A stretch of DNA of 7,568 nt from Oscillospiraceae bacterium (GCA_009785015.1 WQXD01000179.1:1-7568); one strand, 5' to 3'. Positions 1-7,047 are shown, numbered from the stretch's first letter. Translations and numbers: made by a program. Notes: a model not told the origin generated them from the letters alone.

Positions 1-20
1 AAATCGTGATTTGCATAGTG
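1..20. repeat. Left terminal inverted repeat of the DDE element
   Basis: AAATCGTGATTTGCATAGTG is the exact reverse complement of 1093-1112. The repeat might extend further left, beyond the window edge. Confidence 0.9.
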
Positions 21-34
21 AGGATAAAAATCCA

Positions 35-1042
35 TCAAATGTCAGTATTTAAGCCAAAAAAGTCTCTGTAACGCAGTAATTTGGGATTTTGAAAAGCCAT
101 TTTCACAACTAACTCGACTTTTTCAAGCATATCGACAGGCGGATTTGAAACAAAAGCAAACAGGTTCAAATAGCCTTGAAGATTATCCCGATTAAAACTG
201 CTATGTGCGTTTAGAAATTTTTTCAGAATATCATGAGAACGATTTACCGGGTTCATGGGATTGTCTTTGTCTGGCAACCCTTTCAAATCTTTCGACGAAT
301 ACGATATACTTTTTAGTGAAAGCTCACTGACAAGTTTTGCGTGAGCAGCCTCTTCATCATGAATGAGAATCGACCCCGGCTTGATATGCTTACGAAATGT
401 TTCAAACGTCTTCTTCTGCGACGGTTTGCCTCTCCCCTCAACGAAAAAGAGCGTATATTGCTTATCAGTCGCAACCCCAATACAGATTTGGTTTTGAGAT
501 AACCCGCGAAGTTTTTTGCCGTTATCTTTGCGAACAACGTCCCCGGAACGAACAGCATAGAAAGTTTCATCAAGCCAGATACAATCGGATAAAACTATGT
601 TTTCTTGCGCTTCTTCAAGGGTCAAAAACAGTTTTTGTAACCAGTATCTGGACGTTGTAAAAGCATTTTTGTTGTTCCATGAACTTGCTGAGATACTGAC
701 ATGCCGAAATATATTCAAACAATATTCCATCCATTCGCTGATTGATATTCTATGCTCGTCAAATATTGTTCCTGTTGTCGGTATAAAAGTCTTGCCGCAC
801 TCGCAAATGTAACGCTGTATCCCGCTTTTGGTATACCCATTCTTTTTGAACTTATTTGATTCGCAAAATGGACACTTGCTGGGAATGTATGAACTTATCA
901 TCTCCGCTTCGCCGCTATCGCTCACTATTTGGTGACGGTCTGCATAATGTTCTTCGTAATACTTTTTGAGAAATGTTTGCGTTGCCGTCAATTTTTCGCC
1001 TCCGTCCCATGGGGTTATTTTGCGTGATGCTTTTCTTTTCAT
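35..1042 (-). CDS. Zinc-ribbon DDE transposase, IS1595/ISXO2-like
   Basis: This 335-residue protein should catalyse cut or copy transposition of the surrounding element by binding the 20-bp ends. A zinc ribbon lies at about residues 57-82: CPFC at 57-60 and CEC at 80-82 give a C-x2-C...C-x-C pattern, followed by KTF, as in IS1595/IS1-type transposases. A helix-turn-helix-like stretch follows at about 98-137. The catalytic core shows WLDET (D158) and LIHDE (D229) as the first two acidic positions. A conserved NPVNRSHDILKKFL block at about 264-277 sits where IS1595-type proteins carry the last active-site residues. I could not fix the third residue by eye. The start has AGGAGG at 1050-1055 seven bases upstream and a strong promoter behind it. 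There is no frameshift or internal stop, so the gene looks functional. The family name is less certain than the transposase call. Confidence 0.92.
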   Translation of the reverse strand: MKRKASRKITPWDGGEKLTATQTFLKKYYEEHYADRHQIVSDSGEAEMISSYIPSKCPFCESNKFKKNGYTKSGIQRYICECGKTFIPTTGTIFDEHRISISEWMEYCLNIFRHVSISASSWNNKNAFTTSRYWLQKLFLTLEEAQENIVLSDCIWLDETFYAVRSGDVVRKDNGKKLRGLSQNQICIGVATDKQYTLFFVEGRGKPSQKKTFETFRKHIKPGSILIHDEEAAHAKLVSELSLKSISYSSKDLKGLPDKDNPMNPVNRSHDILKKFLNAHSSFNRDNLQGYLNLFAFVSNPPVDMLEKVELVVKMAFQNPKLLRYRDFFGLNTDI

Positions 1043-1059
1043 TGGCAGTCCTCCTGCCA
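1043..1059 (-). promoter_or_regulatory. Shine-Dalgarno hairpin directly before the transposase start
   Basis: The minus strand reads TGGCAG-GAGGA-CTGCCA, a perfect 6-bp stem with a 5-base loop ending one base before the ATG. Most of the AGGAGG ribosome binding site sits in the loop and the top of the stem. It could either present or limit the site. Damping of transposase translation by a leader stem-loop is known from IS200; applying it here is inference. Confidence 0.5.
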
Positions 1060-1062
1060 GCT

Positions 1063-1092
1063 ATTATATCACATATCACATCATTTTATCAA
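1063..1092 (-). promoter_or_regulatory. Promoter of the DDE transposase
   Basis: On the minus strand TTGATA (1087-1092) is followed after 18 bases by TATAAT (1063-1068), close to the sigma-A/sigma-70 consensus. The predicted transcript start near 1056 leaves a very short leader that consists mostly of the Shine-Dalgarno hairpin at 1043-1059. Confidence 0.75.
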
Positions 1093-1112
1093 CACTATGC
1101 AAATCACGATTT
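1093..1112. repeat. Right terminal inverted repeat of the DDE element
   Basis: CACTATGCAAATCACGATTT is the exact reverse complement of bases 1-20. The -35 box of the transposase promoter (1087-1092) directly abuts it. Bound transposase could therefore plausibly interfere with its own transcription; that is inference. Confidence 0.9.
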
Positions 1113-1134
1113 TTTAATTTTTAACGAAGAAGGA

Positions 1135-1176
1135 GCAATTCATTCCCCTGCTTCCGTAAGCGGCGAGATGAATTGC
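1135..1176. repeat. Long imperfect hairpin between the two mobile elements
   Basis: GCAATTCAT (1135-1143) is exactly repeated in inverse as ATGAATTGC (1168-1176). An inner stem pairs 1148-1153 with 1158-1163 around a CCGT loop, with a small internal loop between the two stems. No coding sequence covers it. There is no T-run on either strand, so it is not a standard terminator. IS200/IS605 elements carry subterminal hairpins at their ends, so it may be the left end of the tnpB element or a relic of another such element. This is not established. Confidence 0.6.
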
Positions 1177-1224
1177 GAATCGAAAACCGAGTACGAAAAA
1201 AGATTCAAATAACCCAAAAAACTA

Positions 1225-1253
1225 TTGACAAACCTTGGCAAATATGATATACT
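1225..1253 (+). promoter_or_regulatory. Promoter of tnpB
   Basis: TTGACA (1225-1230) and TATACT (1248-1253) are separated by exactly 17 bases. That is a perfect -35 box and a near-perfect -10 box, predicting a start near 1260. Because no terminator is seen after tnpB, this promoter may also feed the two genes at 2636-5419. Confidence 0.85.
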
Positions 1254-1278
1254 TAGAGGCATAAGGCAGGTGAGATAA

Positions 1279-2499
1279 ATGCGAAGGAAAAAGAAGAAAG
1301 ACCCAACACGGCACAACAAAGCGTTCAAGTACAGGATATATCCGAATAGGGAGCAGGAGATATTGTTGACAAAGACGTTCGGATGTGTGCGGTTCATATA
1401 CAATTCGGAGTTGTACATCAGCATGGAGACATATGAAGCCACGGGGAAAAGCAACATCATCCCATACGCGAGGTTCAAGGATGAGCATGAATGGCTGAAG
1501 AAAGTAGACAGCCTGGCGTTGGCGAACGCGCAACTGAATTTAGAGGCGGCGTACAAAAACTTTTTGAGCGAGGGAGAACACAGCTACAGCAAAAAGACGA
1601 TAGAAAAAGCGGAGCGTACAGGCAAGGCTCTGACATTTTATGACTTGAACGGACATCCGAAGTTCAAGAGGAGAAACGAAGGCCAAAGTTACACGACAAA
1701 TTTGGTGAACGGAAATATAGCCGTAGTAGAGGGCAGACTGAAATTGCCGAAGTTAGGTCAGGTAAAGATGAAGGAGCATCGCAGCGCGCCAAACGATTAC
1801 GAATTGAAATCAGTGACGATAAGCGGAACGCCGACGCACAAATACTATGCGTCGATTCTGTACGAATATATGCAGGAGATAATTCCCGCGGAAGCGGAAA
1901 CGACCGTAGGGCTGGATTTTTCGATGGGGAACGGGTACGTGGATAACGAGGGAAAGAAAAGCCAGTACCCCAAACGCTACAGGGAGCAGGAGGACAAATT
2001 GGCAAGAGAGCAACGCAAATTATCTCGCATGAAAAAAGAAAGCGCTAACTACGAAAAGCAAAAGATACGGATAAACCTAATACACGAAAAGATAGGCAAT
2101 CAAAGACGAGACTACTTGCACAAAGAGAGTAGGAAGATAGCCAATTTCTACGACTTGGCGGGAGTGGAGGATTTGAATATGCAGGCATTATCGCAGGCGT
2201 TGAAATTCGGGAAAACGGTACACGATACAGGGTGGGGCATGTTCAGGCAGTTTCTGGAGTACAAGCTAGCGGAGCAGGGCAAACACTTCATCAAGATAGA
2301 CAAATGGTTTCCGTCGAGCAAAAAATGCAGCACGCCGAAGTGCAAATACCTCAACAAAGATCTGACGATGGACATACGAGAGTGGGATTGCGCGGAATGC
2401 GGGGCGCACCATGACAGGGACGTCAACGCGGCAATCAATATCCGCAACGAGGCGGTACGAATATACGAAGAGCGAAAACGAAACGCGGAGAGCGCGTAA
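1279..2499 (+). CDS. tnpB: TnpB RNA-guided nuclease of an IS200/IS605-type element
   Basis: This 406-residue protein belongs to the TnpB family, ancestral to Cas12. Characterised members use a right-end-derived RNA to cut DNA next to a short target-adjacent motif, which helps retain the transposon. The N-terminal part has the usual basic tract and KAFKYRIYPNREQ opening (about 14-26), followed by FGCVRFIYN. The split RuvC nuclease looks intact: D213 in VGLDFSMG, E297 in GVEDLN and D381 in HDRDVNAAINI. The zinc ribbon has C350, C355, C371 and C374. Length is typical. The start is supported by AGGTGA at 1268-1273, five bases upstream, and by a consensus promoter. Loss of the acidic residues would mark an exapted TldR-type regulator, and that is not the case here. 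The gene runs straight into the structured right end, and its last codons may also be part of the guide RNA. Confidence 0.95.
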   Translation: MRRKKKKDPTRHNKAFKYRIYPNREQEILLTKTFGCVRFIYNSELYISMETYEATGKSNIIPYARFKDEHEWLKKVDSLALANAQLNLEAAYKNFLSEGEHSYSKKTIEKAERTGKALTFYDLNGHPKFKRRNEGQSYTTNLVNGNIAVVEGRLKLPKLGQVKMKEHRSAPNDYELKSVTISGTPTHKYYASILYEYMQEIIPAEAETTVGLDFSMGNGYVDNEGKKSQYPKRYREQEDKLAREQRKLSRMKKESANYEKQKIRINLIHEKIGNQRRDYLHKESRKIANFYDLAGVEDLNMQALSQALKFGKTVHDTGWGMFRQFLEYKLAEQGKHFIKIDKWFPSSKKCSTPKCKYLNKDLTMDIREWDCAECGAHHDRDVNAAINIRNEAVRIYEERKRNAESA

Positions 2500-2622
2500 A
2501 CGAAAAAACAAGAACCGTAGGGCAGCCGGGGATAGCTCGTTGAGACTGATGTCGTTAGGCATCTTGAGCGAGAAGCCCCCGTCTCTTAGCGCATTAGCGC
2601 GTAGGCGGTGGGAGCATGTCAC
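2500..2622 (+). ncRNA. Predicted omega/right-end RNA scaffold of the tnpB element
   Basis: This non-coding stretch after the tnpB stop folds into successive stems. Stem 2536-2541 pairs with 2567-2572 and encloses GATGTC-GTTA-GGCATC (2548-2553 with 2558-2563). Next comes AGAAGCCCCC, a segment often seen in tnpB right ends. A terminal stem then pairs 2576-2584 with 2603-2612 (one bulged T at 2609) and encloses GCGC-ATTA-GCGC (2589-2600). In characterised elements the scaffold comes from the 3' part of the tnpB transcript and the guide is the 16-20 bases of flanking DNA. Here the guide would be about 2623-2642. The true 5' end is not visible and may lie inside tnpB. Fold and function are inferred by eye. 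Confidence 0.65.
2576..2612 (+). repeat. Right-end terminal hairpin of the tnpB element
   Basis: CCCCCGTCT (2576-2584) pairs with AGGCGG-T-GGG (2603-2612): nine pairs including one G-T, with one bulged base. The interior holds a GCGC-ATTA-GCGC hairpin. It is not followed by a T-run, so it does not look like an intrinsic terminator. Its position suits the subterminal right-end hairpin recognised by Y1 transposases and forming the 3' part of the guide RNA scaffold. Confidence 0.6.
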
Positions 2623-2629
2623 GAGGTGA
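2623..2629 (+). promoter_or_regulatory. Ribosome binding site of the solute-binding protein gene, at the transposon edge
   Basis: GAGGTGA lies six bases before the ATG at 2636 and fixes that start. It begins immediately after the inferred right tip of the tnpB element. The element therefore separates this gene from whatever lay upstream, and the predicted guide covers both this site and the start codon. Confidence 0.8.
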
Positions 2630-2635
2630 ATTGTT

Positions 2636-4144
2636 ATGAAAAAAAACATATCTGTCATATTGCTGATTTCTTTTTCAATCATTATTTTACTTGCGGGAAC
2701 TTCATGCGGAAATTCGAACAATGAATCGGCGGACGATAGCGGAAGCGCCGTAAACGACGGAGAAGGCTCCGCAGATAATAAACCCGAGGCACAAAACGCG
2801 AAACTTCCCCCGCCGGAGCTTCCCGGAATAAATTTAGGCGGAGCGGATTTTGTCATTATGACTTCCGAAGCTTGGGCTATTCCGGTATGGGAACAAAACG
2901 ACATATACGCAAAAGAAGAAAACGGGGAAACGATAAACGACGCCGTTTACAGGAGAAATTCTATCATAGAAGAAAGATATAACTGCAAAATACGTGAAAA
3001 ACAAGCCCTGATCGACTCTATGCCGGCAGACATAAAAAAACTTGTCTCTGCGGGCGATTCGTCCGTCGACGCGGCGACTATCCGGCTGATGCACATTAAA
3101 TCCCTTGCTCCGGGCAATAATTTGGCCGAATTTAAAAACCTCATCCATATTGACACATCTAACCCCTGGTGGGATCAGAACTGCGTGAGGGATTTGTCTA
3201 TTGCGGGAAAAATATTCGGCGTCGCTTCGGATATGACTGTAATGGATAACAAATCCACTTGCGCGGTGGCTTTCAATAAAAAAATGCAGGGTGATTTCGC
3301 CATTGAAAGCCTATATAATCTTGTCGGCGAAGGAAAATGGACGCTTGACAAACTTCTGGAACTGGCGAAACTCGTATCTATTGACGTGGACGGCAACGGC
3401 ATAATGGATTATAACGACGCATACGGGCTTATATACCAACGCGACACATTAGCCAGTTTTTTGTCCGGCTGCGGCGAATTTGTCGCCAGAAAGGACGGGA
3501 ACGATTTGCCTGTTCTGACTTTGAATACTCCGAAAGCCCTTGAAGTTCTGGATAAACTTTTCGATATTTTATATGACGAAAAATATTGTTTCCACACAAA
3601 AAGATTTGACAGTTTAGGCAAAGACGGCTACCAGATGATGAACGAAATGTTTCAGGACGACAGGTCTTTGTTTTTGTGGATAAGAATGGCAGACGTTGAA
3701 AATCTGAGGACGATGGAAACGGATTTCGGGATTTTGCCCATACCGAAATATAACGAACAACAAAAAGAATATATGCAAACTGTAAATCCGTGGACAGGAG
3801 TGGTCACGACAGTGCCGCAGTCCGCCGCGAACATAGAATATTCAAGCGTGATACTTGAAGCCATGGCATACGAATCAAAATATATTTTACAGCCCGCTTA
3901 TTATGACGTAATGCTGAACACGAAAATAGCGCGCGACGAAGAAAGCGGCAAAATGCTCGATATTATTTTCGGAAACAGAACATATGATATCGGCGACGTT
4001 TTCGATTTCAACAGCCTTGGAAGCGATTTAATATTTATGACAATGACTTACAACAGGAACATAGCTTCAATGTATGAAAAAAAAGAAGAAAAAGCGTTAA
4101 GCGATATACAAAAGTTGATAGAAGATATTCAGGCTCTACAGTAA
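2636..4144 (+). CDS. Lipoprotein extracellular solute-binding protein (ABC carbohydrate-type)
   Basis: This 502-residue exported lipoprotein should capture a solute, probably a sugar or oligosaccharide, outside the membrane and hand it to an ABC permease. Residues 1-23 form a signal peptide (KK followed by an Ile/Leu/Phe-rich core), and Cys24 in LLAGTSC is the likely lipidation site, although the residues before it are not an ideal lipobox. A flexible Ser/Asn/Asp/Glu linker spans about 25-55. The mature domain carries NPWWDQNCV and GKIFGVASDMT near the middle and DVDGNGIMDYNDAYGL further on; both are typical of large family-1 binding proteins in clostridia, the second being a Ca-binding-like Asp loop. 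The protein is full length. No permease or ATPase gene is present in the window, so it would need a partner encoded elsewhere. It is followed after 27 bp by the gene at 4172. The substrate is unknown. Confidence 0.9.
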   Translation: MKKNISVILLISFSIIILLAGTSCGNSNNESADDSGSAVNDGEGSADNKPEAQNAKLPPPELPGINLGGADFVIMTSEAWAIPVWEQNDIYAKEENGETINDAVYRRNSIIEERYNCKIREKQALIDSMPADIKKLVSAGDSSVDAATIRLMHIKSLAPGNNLAEFKNLIHIDTSNPWWDQNCVRDLSIAGKIFGVASDMTVMDNKSTCAVAFNKKMQGDFAIESLYNLVGEGKWTLDKLLELAKLVSIDVDGNGIMDYNDAYGLIYQRDTLASFLSGCGEFVARKDGNDLPVLTLNTPKALEVLDKLFDILYDEKYCFHTKRFDSLGKDGYQMMNEMFQDDRSLFLWIRMADVENLRTMETDFGILPIPKYNEQQKEYMQTVNPWTGVVTTVPQSAANIEYSSVILEAMAYESKYILQPAYYDVMLNTKIARDEESGKMLDIIFGNRTYDIGDVFDFNSLGSDLIFMTMTYNRNIASMYEKKEEKALSDIQKLIEDIQALQ

Positions 4145-4171
4145 TATTTAATCCGGGAGGGGTTTATTTAT

Positions 4172-5419
4172 ATGAAAACAAAAGATACGGAAATTTTGCG
4201 CAATCTGGCAAAACAATTGATTGAAACCGCAAATGATGAAAAACAAAACGAAAAACGAAAGCTGTGGAGTGATTTCAACAGCCTGAAAACCCGCCGGGTT
4301 CCGGTATATATACTCGACCCTCAGGGCGTATGGCGCGAAGTTTTTTTTGAATCTGATTTTAAATGCGAAGACTGGCTTTTCAGGCATTACGAAAGCGTGA
4401 TGCGCCTTTGGCTGTACCGCTCGACATTCGGCGATGATTTCATACCTGAACCATGGGTAACTGTGAGGCCCGATTATAAAGGCGGCGGACCGAATTGGGG
4501 CACATGGGGGTTCTCAGGAGAAACCAAACGTATTTCGGAAACCCTCGCATATCACTTGCCTGACCCGCCAATCAGGGCAAAAGAAGATTTAGCCAAAATA
4601 GTGACGGGCACAGGAGTAATCGACGAGGAAAAAACCGCCGAAAAAATAAACAGGTTGACTGACGCCATTGGCGATATAATACCGGTTATACCGGATTATT
4701 ATCCTCCAAAAATCGGTGGGCTTTCGTATGCGCTCGCGTATCTTCTCGGCCCGGAGCAAATGATGTACCAGTTTTACGATAATCCCGAAATTGTGCATAG
4801 TCTGAGCAAAATAATTTCGGACGCATCGCTTGAAATCTGCGGCGAAACCGAAAAAGCGGGCAGATTTACAAATTGCGACTCTACGTTCGGTGGAAATCCG
4901 CAGATACAGGCGATGCCGTACAGCCATGAACTGCCTAATCCCGGCGAGCAGCAAATGATAAATATGAAACAGCATTGGATATACGACTGCGCGCAGGAAT
5001 TTGAGGGCGCAGGCCCTGAAATATTCGACGAATTTTTAATTGAATATCAAAAACCCATATATGAAAAATTCGGGCTGACTGCATACGGCTGCTGTGAAAA
5101 CCTCACAAAAAAGATAAAACATTTGAAAAAGATAAAAAATCTGCGGCGCGTTGCCGTCACGCCGTGGGCGGACTACGAGGAATGCGCGAAACAGCTTGAA
5201 GATAAATATGTGATTTCATGGCGGCCTCACCCCGCCGAAATGGTTACGAACGGATTCGACCCCGACCTTATCGCAAGTAAGATAAAAGAAGCAAAAGAAA
5301 TATTCGACAGATACGACTGTTATTGGGAGATAAACCTCAAAGATTTCATCACGGTAGACCACGACCGCGAACGTCTTGCCAAATGGGTAAAAGTCGTCCG
5401 CGCCGCTTTGAATCAATAG
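4172..5419 (+). CDS. UroD/MtaA-superfamily-like protein
   Basis: This 415-residue soluble protein has no signal peptide or membrane segment. Its style and motifs suggest a TIM-barrel protein related to uroporphyrinogen decarboxylase and the MtaA/CmuA methyl-cobalamin:thiol methyltransferases. These motifs are WSDFNSLKTRRVPV (about 32-45), the CEDWLFRHYESVMRLWLY block (65-82), TAYGCCENLTKKI (303-315), which sits where such proteins have HxCGN, and ISWRPHPAE (348-356). Cys307/Cys308 are candidate metal ligands. The reaction is unknown; methyl transfer from a methylated substrate through a corrinoid is one family activity, but no corrinoid protein is encoded here. The start is fixed by GGGAGGGG at 4155-4162. 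The short gap behind the binding-protein gene suggests a common transcript. The coding call is firm; the superfamily call comes from motif recognition only. Confidence 0.8.
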   Translation: MKTKDTEILRNLAKQLIETANDEKQNEKRKLWSDFNSLKTRRVPVYILDPQGVWREVFFESDFKCEDWLFRHYESVMRLWLYRSTFGDDFIPEPWVTVRPDYKGGGPNWGTWGFSGETKRISETLAYHLPDPPIRAKEDLAKIVTGTGVIDEEKTAEKINRLTDAIGDIIPVIPDYYPPKIGGLSYALAYLLGPEQMMYQFYDNPEIVHSLSKIISDASLEICGETEKAGRFTNCDSTFGGNPQIQAMPYSHELPNPGEQQMINMKQHWIYDCAQEFEGAGPEIFDEFLIEYQKPIYEKFGLTAYGCCENLTKKIKHLKKIKNLRRVAVTPWADYEECAKQLEDKYVISWRPHPAEMVTNGFDPDLIASKIKEAKEIFDRYDCYWEINLKDFITVDHDRERLAKWVKVVRAALNQ

Positions 5420-5504
5420 TTCTGTATATTATATCGAGTGTGAAAAGTATTCCGATGTTCCCGCTCTGCGTTTTTTCCAGCGATTTGCATTTCAAAACCC
5501 CCAA

Positions 5505-6914
5505 TTAATATATATTTTCAAATCGTTTAAACGTCTCTACCGCTACTTTCCTTACAGCCGCAACTTTAGGCGATTCAATGCTTACTGTCAAATCAATCAA
5601 TGACGCAATCCATTCCTCCGACCTATAATGCACCATATACCGCTCGTCATAAACTGCAAAAGAACTAATCTGCTCCCGCTCGCATTTAGTTAAAAACAGT
5701 TTCAAAGCCTCGTTCAGATAATCAATTTTGCCGAGCTTTTCTTGGTGCAAATCTCTCTTGACCCATACCGGAATCGCCCGGTGATGCAGAGCTTTATATA
5801 CCAGAATATCAATCTCTGTCGCTTCCGCTTCATAACGTTCGTTAAACTCCGGCGAATCTTTCGGATACCGCTCCAACAAATCATATTTGTCCTCTACGCG
5901 CACCGCCGTAGGTCTTTCGACGACATCTTTAGTCGCATTGATACAGCATTTCTTATATTTTTTCCCGCTTCCGCAAGGGCACGGTTCATTTCGCCCTACC
6001 TTTTTGCTCATCGACGCATTTTGCGCGGCAGCCTGTTTCCGAGCAAAATCTGCCTCTATTTCGCGGTCTTTTTTTATGCCATCGCCGAAAAGCCCTTCCA
6101 ATGCGCCGACTATGTCAACATCCTTTTTTTCGTCTTTTTCTGAATCTTTATCCTCCAAGCCCTTATCAACATCATCGTCGATATTTTCAAAACAGCCCCA
6201 AGCCTTGATCTCTGCGAGCGCGTCGTCTATGCAGTCTTTATCTTTTTTGTATTTGTCAGAAAATATCCAATCGATAAAATCGTCGTATCCGCCATGCAAC
6301 ATCTCGTCCACATCGCGGTTTTCATATACAAACAGCGCGTCGGGAATCATTTCAAAAACGCGGGCGTCCATTATAGAGCCTATTAGTTCCGTATTAACTA
6401 TATCCGATTGTTCGGAAGCGAGCTTGTCATAAATAAGGCTGCGCATATACGATATAAATTCTTCCCGGCTGACAAAACCTCTTACGTGAAACAAAGTATA
6501 CGCGCTGAGAGCCGCATTACGCGCCCATTTAAACAAATCTTGATTTTCAATCACGTCATAAAGCGTTTGTAAATGTTTTGCGCTGAAAGTAGATAACAGT
6601 ATTCGGTCGAAATCTTCCGTCAAACTCTCGCCTATGACAAAATCGACATGTTTTTCAGGCATACTCAGCCACGCCGCTAAATGCGGGAACGCTCTTTGTT
6701 CTCTAAATTCGGCAAGCAAATACATGGCGTATGTGTGCAAAAAATAATCATCTTTTTCTACGTACAATTTTTCCGCGTTCTGATAAACATATTCAAGAGA
6801 TGCCAGCAATTCCGGGATAAATTCGTCTTTGTTCGCTTGAATTTCCTTAAACGCTTCTTCTGGCAGCTGTTTTGAGAACTTTTTAAGCGAATCCAATACT
6901 TCCTGCTTTGTCAT
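5505..6914 (-). CDS. DUF1186 domain protein with internal SEC-C zinc motif
   Basis: This 469-residue cytoplasmic protein has no signal or membrane segment. Residues 1 to about 240 are helical and HEAT-like in character (repeated [21 protein letters not shown]) and match the DUF1186 type. An acidic, lysine-rich linker follows at about 244-290. Then comes [19 protein letters not shown] with Cys312, Cys314, Cys323 and Cys324. This is the SEC-C motif, a small zinc-binding module also found at the end of SecA and in many proteins of unknown role. About 145 further residues follow the motif. The function of DUF1186 proteins is not known; SEC-C in SecA contacts SecB and the ribosome. The start is supported by AAGGA at 6921-6925, six bases upstream, and by a four-base overlap with the preceding small gene, implying coupled translation. 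It converges with the gene ending at 5419, 85 bp away. Confidence 0.9.
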   Translation of the reverse strand: MTKQEVLDSLKKFSKQLPEEAFKEIQANKDEFIPELLASLEYVYQNAEKLYVEKDDYFLHTYAMYLLAEFREQRAFPHLAAWLSMPEKHVDFVIGESLTEDFDRILLSTFSAKHLQTLYDVIENQDLFKWARNAALSAYTLFHVRGFVSREEFISYMRSLIYDKLASEQSDIVNTELIGSIMDARVFEMIPDALFVYENRDVDEMLHGGYDDFIDWIFSDKYKKDKDCIDDALAEIKAWGCFENIDDDVDKGLEDKDSEKDEKKDVDIVGALEGLFGDGIKKDREIEADFARKQAAAQNASMSKKVGRNEPCPCGSGKKYKKCCINATKDVVERPTAVRVEDKYDLLERYPKDSPEFNERYEAEATEIDILVYKALHHRAIPVWVKRDLHQEKLGKIDYLNEALKLFLTKCEREQISSFAVYDERYMVHYRSEEWIASLIDLTVSIESPKVAAVRKVAVETFKRFENIY

Positions 6915-7047
6915 AAAAATTCCTTTTCTTTTTGAATTTCAACCTGTTTGGCTTTCTTCATTTGTTCCAATCTATTAACAGATTTATCAATCGCCGATTT
7001 CGCCGCAGCTATATTTTTTTGGGTTTATTTTCCGTTGGCTCACTCAA
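6911..7047 (-). pseudogene. Small gene with a one-base frame break at an A7 run (about 45 residues if joined)
   Basis: On the minus strand a TTG start at 7045-7047 has GAGGTG (7055-7060) seven bases upstream and a good promoter behind it. The frame reads (M)SEPTENKPKKI and stops at TAG (7009-7011), just after seven A residues (7014-7020). In the -1 frame the sequence continues from that A run as NIAAAKSAIDKSVNRLEQ, then a Lys/Glu-rich tail, to a TGA at 6911-6913 that overlaps the ATG of the DUF1186 gene as ATGA. The joined product would be a charged, probably helical 45-residue protein with no family I recognise. Either one A has been lost, or expression depends on slippage or -1 frameshifting at the A run. 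It is too short to show up by ORF length alone. Confidence 0.55.

Larger units (their letters stand above)
1..1112 (-). mobile_element. Insertion sequence with zinc-ribbon DDE transposase (IS1595/ISXO2-like)
   Basis: The unit is bounded by perfect 20-bp inverted repeats at 1-20 and 1093-1112 and encodes one transposase reading right to left, with about 14 bp between its stop codon and the left repeat. This single-gene layout is normal for small DDE elements. The family call rests on the N-terminal Zn ribbon followed by a DDE-type core, as in the IS1595/IS1 group; the exact family was not tested. The left repeat begins at base 1, so the true left tip, and any target-site duplication on that side, may lie outside the window. 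The bases after 1112 are an A/T-rich run, so a duplication cannot be judged from one side. Identical repeats and an unbroken gene suggest a recent or still active copy. Confidence 0.85.
1135..2622 (+). mobile_element. IS200/IS605-type element carrying tnpB only (IS1341-like)
   Basis: The unit consists of a promoter, an intact tnpB and a structured right end. No Y1 transposase (tnpA) is present on either strand, so the element is either mobilised in trans or a remnant, as is common for solo-tnpB units. The right boundary is placed at about 2622, after the GGGAGCATGTCAC segment that follows the last hairpin; the next bases are already the ribosome binding site of the following gene. The left boundary is unresolved: anywhere from 1113 to about 1224. 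The value given takes the 1135-1176 hairpin as part of the left end. Confidence 0.6.

Noticed and set aside
973..1212. Open frame on the plus strand running across the end of the DDE element
   Set aside because: It covers the antisense of the transposase start, the promoter and the terminal repeat and has no ribosome binding site; it is a chance frame.
1279..2499. TnpB as an inactivated, exapted regulator (TldR type)
   Set aside because: All three expected RuvC acidic residues and four zinc-ribbon cysteines are present, so loss of nuclease activity is not supported by sequence.
2266..2904. Long minus-strand open frame across the tnpB end and the binding-protein start
   Set aside because: It is antisense to two well-supported genes and to the structured right end, and its protein has no recognisable motif.
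5483..5491. GATTTGCAT matches nine bases of the DDE element's terminal repeat
   Set aside because: The match is short, lies in AT-rich DNA and is not flanked by further similarity, so chance is the simplest explanation.
5420..5504. Possible bidirectional terminator between the convergent genes (CGC-TCT-GCG before six T at 5462-5476, and an AT-rich palindrome near 5505-5516)
   Set aside because: The GC stem is only three base pairs and the AT palindrome overlaps the stop region of the minus-strand gene; neither is strong enough to annotate.
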